From: JAZDIU01 sp043804635
GTDB lineage: Bacteria > Chloroflexota > Dehalococcoidia > Dehalococcoidales > UBA2162
NCBI GenBank assembly: GCA_043804635.1
Contig: JAZDIU010000051.1
Location: 1-47,317, forward strand
Length of the DNA: 47,317 bases
Reading direction: 5' to 3'
Shown: positions 26,120 to 35,601 of the stretch, piece by piece
How the letters are laid out: every line of letters begins with the position of its first letter
Position numbering within the stretch: position 1 is the first letter of the stretch
Made by a program: the position numbers and the translations under genes
The notes under the pieces: generated by a model
Database searches by the model: none
What the model was told of the DNA's origin: nothing
The model's input: the letters and a program-made list of their open reading frames with translations, nothing else

Positions 26120-27376
26120 TTATTTTATTTTAGCTTTTCTGGGTGCAGCCATAAAGTAAGTGAAACAGGCAAAGACTAAACCCACCATTACCACAATGAA
26201 AGCCGCTTTATAACTGCCGGAAACATCATAAATATAGCCGCCTAACCAGGGACCGATAGCTCCACCCATTCCCATCCCGGCAATAAGAATACCGGCTATC
26301 GCGCCGAAGTGACGACCGTGAAATATATCGGCGGCACCGGAGAAGGCAGTCGGCGAGTAAAGTCCACTCCCATAGCCGAAACAGATACCGTAAACATATA
26401 GCAGCCACGGCTGAGAAGTATCCCGGACAGAAATCAAAGCAATTAAGCCGATAATAGCTAGAGTCGCGGCAATAGCGACCGTCGCCTCCCGGCCGATTCT
26501 GTCAGATATCGATGAGGAAAGCTGTCCGGCAGCCACGAAGATTCCGAATAGTGCCAGGATACCCGCGCCAAACGTGCTGCTGTAACCGACGTCCTCGGTG
26601 AACTTGACCTGGTGAGCTAACACCAGATAAACGCCCAGTCCCCAGTAGAGAAAGTGAGTCAACGCCAGAAGCCACAATTCATATCTCCTGATAGCATAGC
26701 TCAAGGTCGGTTCGCTCTTGACGGCTATTTGCTGTAGTTTAATATCTGTGGCAGGCAACTCTTCCACAGTTCCGTAAGCCTTCAAACCTTTGCTCTCAGG
26801 ACGGTAATGGAAAAACAGACACAGGGGCGATAAGACCACTACCAATATGCCCGCTAGAGTAAAGTAAGCCTGGCGCCAGCCAATTTGCGATATGATTAAC
26901 TCAGCCAGCATACCGTAGACGAAACTGAGGCCGCCGCCCATCTGCCCCAAACCCATCGCCAACCCGACCCTCCTGGCGAACCAGTTGGCTATAGCCGGAG
27001 CCAGAATAGGCCAGGAACTGAAAGCAGTTCCCACCGGAATCAAAACACCGAAAAGCAAATACAAGTGCCATAACTCACGGGCAAAGCCACACGCCGCCGT
27101 TGCCAGGCCCATGATGACGATTCCGATAAGAAAAACCAACCTCGGTTTCCAGCGGTCGACAAGAATGCCGGCGACCGGAGATAATAAGCCAAAGACAACT
27201 ATATTTAAAGAGAACATTATGGCAGTGCTGGCGCGGTTCTGGCCGAACTCATCGAGAATAGCCGGGAAGAAGACGCCAAAGGAATGTCTAACGCCAGCCA
27301 CCAGAATCATAGCAGCGATGGCAATACCGACGATAATCCATCCGTAGAAGAAGCGCGGCGGTCTGTTTATTTTCAA
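26120..27376 (-). CDS. MFS transporter, monocarboxylate/OFA type
   Basis: This permease of 418 residues has twelve hydrophobic segments. Its N-terminus RPPRFFYGWIIVGIAIAAM and loop DRWKPRLVFLIG resemble the transporter at 1510 and the oxalate/formate-monocarboxylate branch. It starts with a TTG at 27376 after AGAAAGG. The C-terminal half carries the expected SDRIGREATVAIAA loop. Its position upstream of the DUF6282-selenoprotein-LarA group suggests that it imports the compound handled there, possibly a hydroxy or keto acid; the substrate is not shown by sequence. Confidence 0.86.
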   Translation of the reverse strand: MKINRPPRFFYGWIIVGIAIAAMILVAGVRHSFGVFFPAILDEFGQNRASTAIMFSLNIVVFGLLSPVAGILVDRWKPRLVFLIGIVIMGLATAACGFARELWHLYLLFGVLIPVGTAFSSWPILAPAIANWFARRVGLAMGLGQMGGGLSFVYGMLAELIISQIGWRQAYFTLAGILVVVLSPLCLFFHYRPESKGLKAYGTVEELPATDIKLQQIAVKSEPTLSYAIRRYELWLLALTHFLYWGLGVYLVLAHQVKFTEDVGYSSTFGAGILALFGIFVAAGQLSSSISDRIGREATVAIAATLAIIGLIALISVRDTSQPWLLYVYGICFGYGSGLYSPTAFSGAADIFHGRHFGAIAGILIAGMGMGGAIGPWLGGYIYDVSGSYKAAFIVVMVGLVFACFTYFMAAPRKAKIK

Positions 27377-27462
27377 CCTTTCTGGCTCAGGTCAACATAA
27401 AAGGCGTTGCGAGAGTTAGACCAAAGTCTAGCCTGAAAATATATTCCTGTCAACGAGACGAG

Positions 27463-27486
27463 CTATCAGCGGTCAGCTATAAATGA
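27463..27486 (+). repeat. AGCTATCAGCGGTCAGCTAT short repeat
   Basis: A word also found at 35777-35803, in reverse complement at 13748-13772, and in a shorter form near 15882. It lies in the divergent gap between the MFS gene and the AOR gene. Confidence 0.55.
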
Positions 27487-27536
27487 GAAAACTGATTTAC
27501 AATTTATGAATTGAATACTGAAAGCTCAAACAAAAT

Positions 27537-27565
27537 TTGACAACAAAATAGTAGCGGGTTATCAT
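27537..27565 (+). promoter_or_regulatory. Promoter of the AOR-family gene
   Basis: TTGACA (27537-27542), a 17-base spacer and TATCAT (27560-27565) make a near-consensus sigma-70-type promoter 60 bases before the GTG start. Confidence 0.7.
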
Positions 27566-27624
27566 TTGTCCGGAAATGGCTTAAAAACTGAATGGACCTC
27601 GGGCACAATAAAAAAGGAGGAAAA

Positions 27625-29541
27625 GTGGGTAAAGCGGGATACTCCGGAGCAATTCTGAAAGTAGATTTATCTACAGGTAAGACGAACACCATTCCGTCAG
27701 ATGAATATGTCGACCGTTTCATCGGTGGCAGAGGCCTCGCCGCAAAGCTTTACTGGGATAATGTTCCTCCAAATACTCAGGCTTTCGCCCCGGAAAATAT
27801 GATGATATTTTCCACCGGACCACTAGCGGGGTTCCCCAGGCTGGCCGGCTCGAGGTGGCAGGTCTGCGGCAAATCGCCGGCGACCGACCCCCAATGGTTT
27901 TCCTACTGTAATATCGGAGGAAGCTGGGGAGCCTGGATGAAATTCGCCGGCTACGATGCCATCACAGTCCAAGGCAAATCAGATAAGCCCGTTTATCTAT
28001 TCATCCACGATGGCAAAACCGAAATAAAAGATGCTTCCGCCCTCAAGGGAAAGAACGGCGCTGAAGCCCGGCAAATCATTCAAGACGAACTGGGCAAAGA
28101 TGTGAGGGTGCTGTCTACCGGCGTCGCCGGTGAGAACCTGGTCTCCTTTGCCGGCATCCTGAGTAATGAAGACTCCCACGGCGATAGCGGTTTCGGGGCA
28201 GTGATGGGCTCTAAAAACTTAAAGGCAATTGCAGTCATCGGCGACAAAAGACCGGCCGCCGCCGACCCGGCAAGGCTGAGCAAAGTTTCCGACTATATTT
28301 TCCAGCTGAGAAAAGCACAGGGGTCACGCAAGCATAAATGGATACACGAAGGAAAAACCAAGCAAAAAGCTTGCTATGGCTGCATCGCCGGGTGTATCCG
28401 GCAATACTATGAGACGGCGGATGGCAGACAGGTCAAGTTCTTCTGTCACTTCGGAGATATGTATGAAAACTCCGCCGTCAAATATTACGGTAAATGGAAC
28501 GAAGTCGTAGTAGATGCTGCCGACCTCTGTCATCATTATACTCTGGACAGCTTTGTTATGGAGCCGATGATTTTATGGCTGGGCAAATGTTATGAAGCAG
28601 GCATATTAACCGAAAAGGAAACCGGACTTCCCCTATCTAAAATTGGCAGTCCTGAATTTCTCCAAAAACTGGTCGATATAATATCTTTGCGGCAGGGTTT
28701 CGGCGATGTTCTCGCCCGGGGCACTTTCAAAGCAGCGGAAATAGTCGGCAAAAACTCCGCTGACCTGATTGGCGATACTATTATCACCCGGTCAAATGAC
28801 TTCGCAATGTACGACCCCAGGTTATACCTCGTCACCGGCATTCTCTATGCTACTGAACCGAGAAAACCCATTCAGCAGCTCCACGAAGTAACCACCATTA
28901 TGCACCAGTGGGTTAATCAACAAGAAGGTCAGCCGGTTATGATTTCTAATGAAGCCATCGCGAAAATTGCTGAGCTATTCTGGGGCGGCCGCCTTTCCGC
29001 TGATTTCTCCACTTATGAAGGCAAGGCACTCATGGCCAAGAAAATTCAGGACCGCACCTATGCCAAGGAAAGCCTGATTCTCTGCGACTTCAACTGGCCG
29101 ATTATGTGGATTAGACCTGAAAAGGACCACATCGGCGACCCCACCATCGAGAGCCAGGTCTATTCCGCCATTACCGGAGACGAGAAGGATGAAGACGGAC
29201 TTAACCAGCTGGGAGAAAGGGTCTTTAACCTGCAGAGAGCCATCCGTTTGAGAGATGGCTGGGGGAAGATACAAAAAGACAGACTGTTCGACATTTTCTA
29301 CAATACACCAATGCAGACCGCCCGGTTTAACGAACACTGTATTGTCCCGGATAAGAACGGGAACCCGGTCTCTCGAAAAGGCAAAGTAGTTGAGACAGAT
29401 AAATTCGAGAAAATGATGAGCGAGTATTATCAACTGCGCGGCTGGGATGCCAAGAGCGGCTTACCCACCGAAGCCAGATTCAAAGAGCTTGAAATATCCG
29501 ATATTTACGCCGATTTGAAGAAAAGAAAACTGGTAAAGTAA
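27625..29541 (+). CDS. Aldehyde:ferredoxin oxidoreductase family tungsten/molybdenum enzyme
   Basis: AOR-family enzymes bind a bis-pterin tungsten (or Mo) and one 4Fe-4S cluster and oxidise aldehydes to acids with ferredoxin, or run in reverse. The GTG at 27625 is chosen because AAGGAGG lies four bases before it and family members begin GYxGxILxVDLSTGK; an upstream ATG at 27592 is in frame but would run over that site. From this start there are 638 residues. Cluster ligands are C250, C253 and C257 (CYGCIAGC) and C487 (LILCDF). The N-terminal RGLAAKLYWDNVPP and GSRWQVCGKSPAT fit the pterin-binding domain. fdhD is convergent directly downstream. Confidence 0.92.
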   Translation: MGKAGYSGAILKVDLSTGKTNTIPSDEYVDRFIGGRGLAAKLYWDNVPPNTQAFAPENMMIFSTGPLAGFPRLAGSRWQVCGKSPATDPQWFSYCNIGGSWGAWMKFAGYDAITVQGKSDKPVYLFIHDGKTEIKDASALKGKNGAEARQIIQDELGKDVRVLSTGVAGENLVSFAGILSNEDSHGDSGFGAVMGSKNLKAIAVIGDKRPAAADPARLSKVSDYIFQLRKAQGSRKHKWIHEGKTKQKACYGCIAGCIRQYYETADGRQVKFFCHFGDMYENSAVKYYGKWNEVVVDAADLCHHYTLDSFVMEPMILWLGKCYEAGILTEKETGLPLSKIGSPEFLQKLVDIISLRQGFGDVLARGTFKAAEIVGKNSADLIGDTIITRSNDFAMYDPRLYLVTGILYATEPRKPIQQLHEVTTIMHQWVNQQEGQPVMISNEAIAKIAELFWGGRLSADFSTYEGKALMAKKIQDRTYAKESLILCDFNWPIMWIRPEKDHIGDPTIESQVYSAITGDEKDEDGLNQLGERVFNLQRAIRLRDGWGKIQKDRLFDIFYNTPMQTARFNEHCIVPDKNGNPVSRKGKVVETDKFEKMMSEYYQLRGWDAKSGLPTEARFKELEISDIYADLKKRKLVK

Positions 29542-29544
29542 GAG

Positions 29545-30333
29545 CTAGCTGCCTATCACCCGCCAGTCGTTGGCGTAGACAGTCATCCTGCGGTTGCCTC
29601 TGACCGCTCCTATTAAAGTGATAGCCAGGTCGTTGGCTAACTTGATGCCCATATCGGTCGGCACGGAGACAGAGACCACTATAGGAATACCTCTTTTCGC
29701 CGCCTTATGTACTATCTCCGAGGTGATTCTACCGCTGCTAATCAACATCTTGTCATCAACAGGAATGTCTTCTAAGAGGCATCTGCCCAGGATTTTATCG
29801 ATGGCATTATGCCGTCCGATATCTTCGCTGAAGACCAGGATTTTTTTGCCATCGGCGAGGGCAGCGCTATGGACGCCGTGCGTCGTTAAATAAACCTCTG
29901 AGCCGTGCTGAAATTCGTTCACCAGAGCATAGATGTTATTAGTGGATATTTTTACGTCGGACTTCACTTTCTGGCTAGCGGTATCAGTGGCATTATAAAA
30001 AGAAGCTCCCCTGCCGCACCCGGAGGTAATCATCCGCTTGAACAGAACGTCCTGAGCGATTTCACGTCCGCCCTCTGTGTCTACCCTGACTACTCCCCTC
30101 TGCTCATCGACGGTAATCTTTTTAACTTCAGACTTACTATTAATTAGCCCTTCGGAGGCAAGATGGCCGACAGCCAAGTAATCCAGCTCCTTCGGGGTAC
30201 AAAGCAAAGTGACCAATTCCTGATTATTCATAATTATAGTAACGGGAAACTCGCGGACGATACTTTCCTCCAGACTGCTTTTGCCTTCCGGAGTAAAACG
30301 CAAGACCTGGATTTTCTCGACTTCGCTGCTCAT
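29545..30333 (-). CDS. fdhD: Formate dehydrogenase accessory sulfurtransferase FdhD
   Basis: FdhD passes sulfur from a cysteine desulfurase to the molybdopterin cofactor of formate dehydrogenases. The 262 residues show DYLAVGHLASEGLI, SGCGRG, THGVHSAAL, FSEDIGRHNAIDKILG and SSGRITSEIVHKAA, all characteristic. The Escherichia coli protein has a CxxC at the active loop; here only C106 is present, the second position being G109. The gene ends four bases from the AOR stop, and no formate dehydrogenase is in the window, so it may serve the pterin enzyme next door or one elsewhere. Confidence 0.93.
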   Translation of the reverse strand: MSSEVEKIQVLRFTPEGKSSLEESIVREFPVTIIMNNQELVTLLCTPKELDYLAVGHLASEGLINSKSEVKKITVDEQRGVVRVDTEGGREIAQDVLFKRMITSGCGRGASFYNATDTASQKVKSDVKISTNNIYALVNEFQHGSEVYLTTHGVHSAALADGKKILVFSEDIGRHNAIDKILGRCLLEDIPVDDKMLISSGRITSEIVHKAAKRGIPIVVSVSVPTDMGIKLANDLAITLIGAVRGNRRMTVYANDWRVIGS

Positions 30334-30374
30334 TTCCTCACTATTTTACCACAGCTACCGCCAAAGTCCTAAGT

Positions 30375-30404
30375 TTGACAAACCTCAATTAAGCCAATTA
30401 ATAT
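30375..30404 (+). promoter_or_regulatory. Promoter of the CoA ligase-OYE-DUF362 operon
   Basis: TTGACA (30375-30380), an 18-base spacer and TAATAT (30399-30404). The leader between it and the ATG at 30491 contains an ATTCC-type hairpin. Confidence 0.6.
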
Positions 30405-30443
30405 GAAGCTAGTATATAGTGTTTTTCAATATCTTCGAACTGG

Positions 30444-30463
30444 ATTCCGGCTTTCGCCGGAAT
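30444..30463. repeat. ATTCC-type hairpin repeat (4)
   Basis: ATTCCGGC-TTTC-GCCGGAAT, eight base pairs, is placed in the presumed 5' leader of the CoA ligase gene. Confidence 0.8.
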
Positions 30464-30490
30464 GGAATAGAAGTACACAGAAGGGAAACT

Positions 30491-31921
30491 ATGAATAAAG
30501 AAATTGCCGAACAATTCCAACCAATTTTCTACCCGGAATCGGTAGCCGTTATCGGAGCTTCAAGCTCCCTCCACAAGTGGGGAGCACAGACAATACGCCG
30601 GCTCAAAGAAGCTGGCTACACAGGAACCATCCTGCCTATCAATCCCCGTGAAAATGTAATACAGGGACTTCCGGCATATCACAGTCTTAGTGATGTACCC
30701 GGCAAAGTGGACCTCGCTATTATTACTGTCCCCGCCGAAGCCGTCCCCCAATCGATGCGCGAGTGCGTTCAGAAAGGAATAAAGGGCGCCGTCGTAATAA
30801 CGGCGGATTTTGCTGAGACCGGCAACCACGGACAAGAACTGCAGGACGAGATAGTCAACATTGCCCGGCAAGGCGGAATGAGGTTCGTAGGCCCTAACTG
30901 CTTTGGTGTGTGGAGCGCTACTCCCAAGCTGAACACACTGCCCACGACCCCTCGCAAAGGCGGGATAGGACTAATCTCACAGAGCGGCTCTCTCAGCCAC
31001 GTGTTAGCCAGGGCTGCTGCCTCCCGAGGCTATGGAATGAGTAAAATCGTCAGCATCGGCAACCAGGCGGATATTAATGTGGTAGACTGTTTAGAATATC
31101 TCGCCAACGACCCTGAGACAGAAGCAATAGCCCTCTATCTGGAAGGCTATCGTGACGGGCGAAAACTCTTCCAGTTAGCTAGAGAAATGGCAGCTAAAAA
31201 GCCGGTGGTTGTTTACAAGGCAGGCCGCAATCCTGGTGCCGCCAGGGTAGCACTCTCCCATACTGCATCTATATCCGGCGAAGACAAAATATTCGATGCA
31301 ATGTGCCGGCAAGTTGGCTTTATCCGGTCATACGACGTCCTCGGCACTATGGATATGGCCGGCATCCTGACCCGTCAGCCGCTGCCAAAAGGAAACCGGA
31401 TGGGTATCCAGGGAACCGGCGGTCAATGTATGGTCCTTGCCGATGGCTGTTTATCGGCCGGGATGGAAATTCCTGTCTTGAAAGACGAAGATATTTCGTT
31501 TATCATAGCAGGGATAGATTTCCCCAGCCATGCCCCGGCGCCTAGAAATCCAATTGATTTCGGCGGCGGTCATACTGCCCTGAAAGATGCCACAGTGTTA
31601 AACAGGCTGGCGCAACTTGACTACATCGATGGTATCATCGCTAACCGACCGACAACTTTCCACGCCGATTCCGGGGGTGATTCAGAAAAACTCGATTTAG
31701 AAGTCGGTGCACTTCTGGCCGAAATTCCGCAAAAATATGGGAAGCCGATTGTTCTTATCTCCCTGACTACCATCACCGGCGATGGCAAGGTCGCCATTAA
31801 CAAAACTATGGAGACTGCTTTAGCTAATGCCGGGATACCTCATTACGCATCCATAGAGGAAGCGGTCAGAGCGATGAGTACCTTAATGAAATACGCTGAA
31901 ATCAGGAGGAAATTTGCCTGA
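30491..31921 (+). CDS. Acyl-CoA synthetase (NDP-forming) alpha subunit
   Basis: This is a 476-residue CoA-binding and CoA-ligase protein, the alpha part of ADP-forming acyl-CoA synthetases, which convert an acyl-CoA to acid with ATP formation or the reverse. The CoA-binding fold starts at ESVAVIGASSSLHKWG; the LISQSGSLSHVLA and YLEGYRDGRK blocks follow. The phospho-histidine motif is ALSHTASISGEDKIFDAM. The ATP-grasp beta domain (about 230 residues) is absent, so a separate beta subunit must exist elsewhere. The ATG at 30491 has an AAGGGA site; an earlier in-frame ATG at 30419 would read through a hairpin repeat. It overlaps the next gene by eight bases. Confidence 0.88.
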   Translation: MNKEIAEQFQPIFYPESVAVIGASSSLHKWGAQTIRRLKEAGYTGTILPINPRENVIQGLPAYHSLSDVPGKVDLAIITVPAEAVPQSMRECVQKGIKGAVVITADFAETGNHGQELQDEIVNIARQGGMRFVGPNCFGVWSATPKLNTLPTTPRKGGIGLISQSGSLSHVLARAAASRGYGMSKIVSIGNQADINVVDCLEYLANDPETEAIALYLEGYRDGRKLFQLAREMAAKKPVVVYKAGRNPGAARVALSHTASISGEDKIFDAMCRQVGFIRSYDVLGTMDMAGILTRQPLPKGNRMGIQGTGGQCMVLADGCLSAGMEIPVLKDEDISFIIAGIDFPSHAPAPRNPIDFGGGHTALKDATVLNRLAQLDYIDGIIANRPTTFHADSGGDSEKLDLEVGALLAEIPQKYGKPIVLISLTTITGDGKVAINKTMETALANAGIPHYASIEEAVRAMSTLMKYAEIRRKFA

Positions 31922-33839
31922 ATTTAAGAGGCTTTTCGAACCGGGGAAAATAGGCAAACTGGAACTCAAAAACCGGATTTTGTTCGCCCCGATGGTAACA
32001 CGTTACATCAGCAATGACGGCGGCGTAACCGACCGGCTGTTAGCTTATTATGTCGAACGGGCGCAGGGAGGCGCCGGAGCGATAGTCACCGAAGCCGCTT
32101 ATCCCCGTTCCAGCGGATATGTGGGACGCATTCTGCTTAACGATGATAAATGCCTGCCCGGACTGAAAAAACTGGTGGATGCTATCCACAAAGAGCAAGC
32201 CAAAATAATCTGCGAGGTGAATGTTCACCGGGGACGAGTCGATGAATTCGACCCGGCTTCGGCTTCTCCAGTCCCTCATCCCTTAACCAAGATAATCCCC
32301 AGGCAATTGAGCATTGAAGATATCCATAAACTGATAGAAGATTTCGGTAATGGTATCAGGAGAGTTAATGAAGCCGGATTCGATGGGATGATGATTCATG
32401 GCGCCACCGGCTATCTCATCACCGAGTTTTTATCTCCACTGGTTAATAGAAGGACCGACCAATACGGTGTGGACTTAAAAGGCAGAGCCAGGTTTCTACT
32501 CGAGCTGGTTGCTGCTGCCAAAAAAAGTGCTGGCCCCGATTTTCCCATCATCGCCCGGATTACGGCCGATGATAAATTACCCGGAGGGTTTGGTATTGCC
32601 GAAGGCGTCAAACTGTGCCAGATGCTGGAAGCACAGGGCGTCGATGCCATCGACGTTACTGCCGGTTCGCAGGAAACCACGCAATGGACTTTCCCGCCAA
32701 CGTATATGCCCCCCGGGACTAATGCCGGAATCGCTGAAATCATAAAAAAACAGATACGAATACCGGTCTCTGTGGCAGGCAAAGTTAACGACCCTTATGT
32801 AGCCGAAGAAATTCTAAAAGCTAACCAGGCTGATTTTGTGGATATGGGACGGGCATTATTAGCCGACCCATTCTTGCCTCGAAAAGCTATGGAAGGCCGG
32901 GCGGATGAAATCCGACGGTGCATCGCCTGCCAGAGATGTATGGACCTGATAGCCGTTCGGATGATACCCCTTGCATGTACGGTAAATCCGGCCGCCGGTA
33001 GAGAAAGAGAGTTTGAATCAGGACTCAAGCCAGCTACGAAGAAGAAAAAGGTGCTGGTGATAGGGGGAGGTCCCGGAGGAATGCAAGCGGCAGTATTCGC
33101 CGCACAAAGAGGTCACAATGTAACCCTGTGGGAAGCCAGCGACACACTAGGCGGACAGCTTAACCTGGCAGTTATTCCTCCGGGTAAGACAGACCTTAAT
33201 AGCTTAAAAGAGCGTCTGGAAAAACAGCTAAAGCTCCTTAAAGTAGACGTAAAGTTAAGGAAGAAAGCGACCGCCTCCGCCGTCCAGAAATTCGCACCCG
33301 ATGCCGTGGTTATTGCCGTCGGCTCGAAACCGTTTATTCCCGATATCCCGGGCAGGTCTAAAGAAATTGTTACCGATTGCCGGCAGGTGTTATCAGGAGA
33401 GAAGCCAACGGGGAATTCAGTAGTCGTCATCGGTGGCGGGCTTATCGGCTGCGAGACCGCCGATTTCCTAGCGGATAAAGGCAAAAAAGTAACGCTGGCT
33501 TTTCGTTCTAAGTCACCGATGGCTAAGGAGATTGTGGTTGCGTCTATCTGGAATGTAGTAATGGAGAGACTGGAAGCCGGTAAAGTTAAAATAATGGCGG
33601 AAATAAAACGTTACCAAGAAATCACCGACGAAGGTATCAAGCTAATCGATAAAGACGGAAAAGAAGTCTTATTGAAGGCGGACACCATCGTCTTTGCCAG
33701 CGGCTCCCGCCCGAATAAAACTTTAGCAAAATCGCTTAAGGGAAAAGCCCCTGAGCTTTATGAAATCGGTGATAGTGTTGAGGCGCGTCATTTGATGGAA
33801 GCTGTCCACGAAGGCGCCGATGCTGCATTAAAAATTTAA
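31914..33839 (+). CDS. NADH:flavin oxidoreductase / 2,4-dienoyl-CoA reductase-like enzyme
   Basis: This 641-residue enzyme has an Old Yellow Enzyme FMN barrel (about 1-330; FAPMVTRYISNDGGVTDRLLAYY, the HGATGYLITEFLSPLVNRRTDQYG block) followed by FAD- and NAD(P)-binding Rossmann domains (VLVIGGGPGGMQAAVFAA, VVVIGGGLIGCETADFLA). Between them CIACQRCMD and a later C in IPLACTVNP bind a 4Fe-4S cluster. This is the layout of 2,4-dienoyl-CoA reductase and bile-acid/enoate reductases. It starts at TTG 31914 in TTGCCTGA, with AGGAGGA three bases upstream, so it is translationally coupled to the CoA ligase. It probably reduces an unsaturated acid or CoA ester. Confidence 0.9.
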   Translation: MPEFKRLFEPGKIGKLELKNRILFAPMVTRYISNDGGVTDRLLAYYVERAQGGAGAIVTEAAYPRSSGYVGRILLNDDKCLPGLKKLVDAIHKEQAKIICEVNVHRGRVDEFDPASASPVPHPLTKIIPRQLSIEDIHKLIEDFGNGIRRVNEAGFDGMMIHGATGYLITEFLSPLVNRRTDQYGVDLKGRARFLLELVAAAKKSAGPDFPIIARITADDKLPGGFGIAEGVKLCQMLEAQGVDAIDVTAGSQETTQWTFPPTYMPPGTNAGIAEIIKKQIRIPVSVAGKVNDPYVAEEILKANQADFVDMGRALLADPFLPRKAMEGRADEIRRCIACQRCMDLIAVRMIPLACTVNPAAGREREFESGLKPATKKKKVLVIGGGPGGMQAAVFAAQRGHNVTLWEASDTLGGQLNLAVIPPGKTDLNSLKERLEKQLKLLKVDVKLRKKATASAVQKFAPDAVVIAVGSKPFIPDIPGRSKEIVTDCRQVLSGEKPTGNSVVVIGGGLIGCETADFLADKGKKVTLAFRSKSPMAKEIVVASIWNVVMERLEAGKVKIMAEIKRYQEITDEGIKLIDKDGKEVLLKADTIVFASGSRPNKTLAKSLKGKAPELYEIGDSVEARHLMEAVHEGADAALKI

Positions 33840-33850
33840 GGAGGAAAACA

Positions 33851-35290
33851 ATGGCACAACCAGAGTTCAAACGACCATCGAGAATAGGCGGCTACCGGAT
33901 AGCCGGCGGGGCGGACACAGTCGCCTCAACCAATTCGGGCAATTATCACTGGCCCTTTCTGGAGAGACCCCCGCAAGAAAAGCGAAGCGAGGTTGCCATC
34001 GTCAAATGCCCGGTGTATGCTCTTGCTGAGCCAGCAGTAAGAGAAGCCATCGCTTTGCTCGGCGGCATCGAGCGGTTTTGTAAGAAAGGCGATGTCGTCA
34101 TTCTCAAAGTCAACGGGGGCGGCGCTTTTCCCGTAGAGATAGCCGATACCACGCATCCCGCAGTAGTCGCGGCAATGGTTAAAATGTGTAAGGAAGTTGG
34201 GGCGACCGTCAAGGTTATGGAGCAGCCCGGATTTAACGATAAGGCGGATAAGATATACACGGTCACCGGTATTAAAGCCGCTGCACTCGCCGCCGGAGTT
34301 GATGAACTATGGGACTGGTCAACAGCCGAATACGTCGAGGTAGATGTCCCCGATGCTCGGAGCTTCGCCAAAGTTAAACTACCCAAAGCGCTGATGGAAG
34401 CGGACGTATTTATCGACCTGCCCAAGCTGAAGAACAACTATATGATTGGGGGGCTGACGTTAGCCATCAAGAGCAAGCTGGGTCTTATACCCTGCGATGA
34501 CCGCCAGTTGATTCACCGGACGCCGGTCGATATGGCTGCCGGCTGCTGTGATATCGCCAAAGCCATCAATCATCTGCACCGCCTAACCCTGGTTGACGCT
34601 GTGCAGGCGGTAGAGGGCCGCGTCCACCAAGGACTGGTCTGTTCCCCTGGCTTCCTCGCCGCTTCGCCGGACCTGGTAGCGGTCGAGGCTGTCTGCCACG
34701 AAATCGTGGGTTATCATCCTCTGGAGAGTCCTGCCGTCCAGCTTGCGATGAAGGACGGACTGGGCACCGGCGACCTGGAAGAAATGGATATACTGGGCAC
34801 ACGAATTCAGGACGTCCGCTACCCCTTTATGAGGTCGCACGCCCGCTTTGTACAGCGGTTTATGAATGTTAAGGAGTATTTCGGCGGCACCTGTGGCGCC
34901 TGTCTGCTGGCAATGCAAGGCGTACCGCCAGTGGTCGACCCGGATAAGAAATATGCCGTGGTCAGCGGCACCAGAGCACTGGTGGCGAATCCATTGACCG
35001 ACGTTGACGAAGTTTACCTGGTAGGTGAATGTGCCTGCCGTGGCGACCACCAGTTCCCCGGTTTTATGGATAAAATCAATGCGGCGAAAAAGGTCATCAA
35101 GATGGGCACCTGCCCCGGACACACATCGATAGAGGAATGGAATAAGCGGAAGACGGGCGGTCTCTACGACCACTTTATGCTGCTGTCATTGGATATGCGT
35201 GCCGGTGCCACCCTGCCCGATGGAGTAAGACCAGCCATTGTTAAAGCCGCCATCGAGAGAAGAAGCGGTAGAGTTAAGGAACTGAAGTAA
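33851..35290 (+). CDS. DUF362 domain-containing protein
   Basis: This cytoplasmic protein of 479 residues carries a DUF362 domain. The family core is seen as VVILKVNGGGAFPVEIADTTHPAVVAAMVKMCKEVGA (about 80-120), DVFIDLPKLKNNYMIGGLTLAIKSKLGLIP and a late cysteine-containing region GTCGACLLAMQGV, GECACRGDHQFPGFMDK and GTCPGHT. Family members are often tied to iron-sulfur or redox enzymes, but the biochemical role is not known. GGAGG precedes the ATG, 11 bases after the OYE gene, so it is the last gene of the operon. A strong palindrome at 35325 likely ends transcription. Confidence 0.8.
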   Translation: MAQPEFKRPSRIGGYRIAGGADTVASTNSGNYHWPFLERPPQEKRSEVAIVKCPVYALAEPAVREAIALLGGIERFCKKGDVVILKVNGGGAFPVEIADTTHPAVVAAMVKMCKEVGATVKVMEQPGFNDKADKIYTVTGIKAAALAAGVDELWDWSTAEYVEVDVPDARSFAKVKLPKALMEADVFIDLPKLKNNYMIGGLTLAIKSKLGLIPCDDRQLIHRTPVDMAAGCCDIAKAINHLHRLTLVDAVQAVEGRVHQGLVCSPGFLAASPDLVAVEAVCHEIVGYHPLESPAVQLAMKDGLGTGDLEEMDILGTRIQDVRYPFMRSHARFVQRFMNVKEYFGGTCGACLLAMQGVPPVVDPDKKYAVVSGTRALVANPLTDVDEVYLVGECACRGDHQFPGFMDKINAAKKVIKMGTCPGHTSIEEWNKRKTGGLYDHFMLLSLDMRAGATLPDGVRPAIVKAAIERRSGRVKELK

Positions 35291-35324
35291 CGAATTTTGT
35301 CCGGGCGAGACCGTTGTGCCACGG

Positions 35325-35346
35325 GGGCGGGTTTATAAACCCGCCC
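35325..35346 (+). terminator. Palindromic terminator after the DUF362 gene
   Basis: GGGCGGGTTTATAAACCCGCCC is a perfect palindrome 34 bases after the stop. A TCTCTGTT stretch follows rather than a clean T-run. Confidence 0.6.
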
Positions 35347-35503
35347 TCTCTGTTCGTAGTTAGCTTGCAAGAGGATTTGCTATCAGGGTCATTTGATTTC
35401 CCACGTGACAAAACTGTGAAAATTGAAACAAAGCAACGTAAAATGTGGTTGAAGCGAGCGTAGTTGTTTCCGGCTACATTTTAAGTAATCTTTTTTTCTG
35501 ACT

Positions 35504-35533
35504 AAACGACACGCCTGTTTAGCCGTGTCGTTT
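35504..35533. other. Hairpin inside repeat copy B
   Basis: AAACGACACG pairs perfectly with CGTGTCGTTT over a ten-base loop. On the plus strand TTTT follows. It lies in the segment missing from copy A; it could be a terminator or the structured part of a small RNA. Confidence 0.6.
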
Positions 35534-35601
35534 TACATTCTGGTAGTCCTTTTTTACTATATTTTTAAGGTGCTCCCGTGCGTTTCCCTTGAAGTGCTAT
35601 T

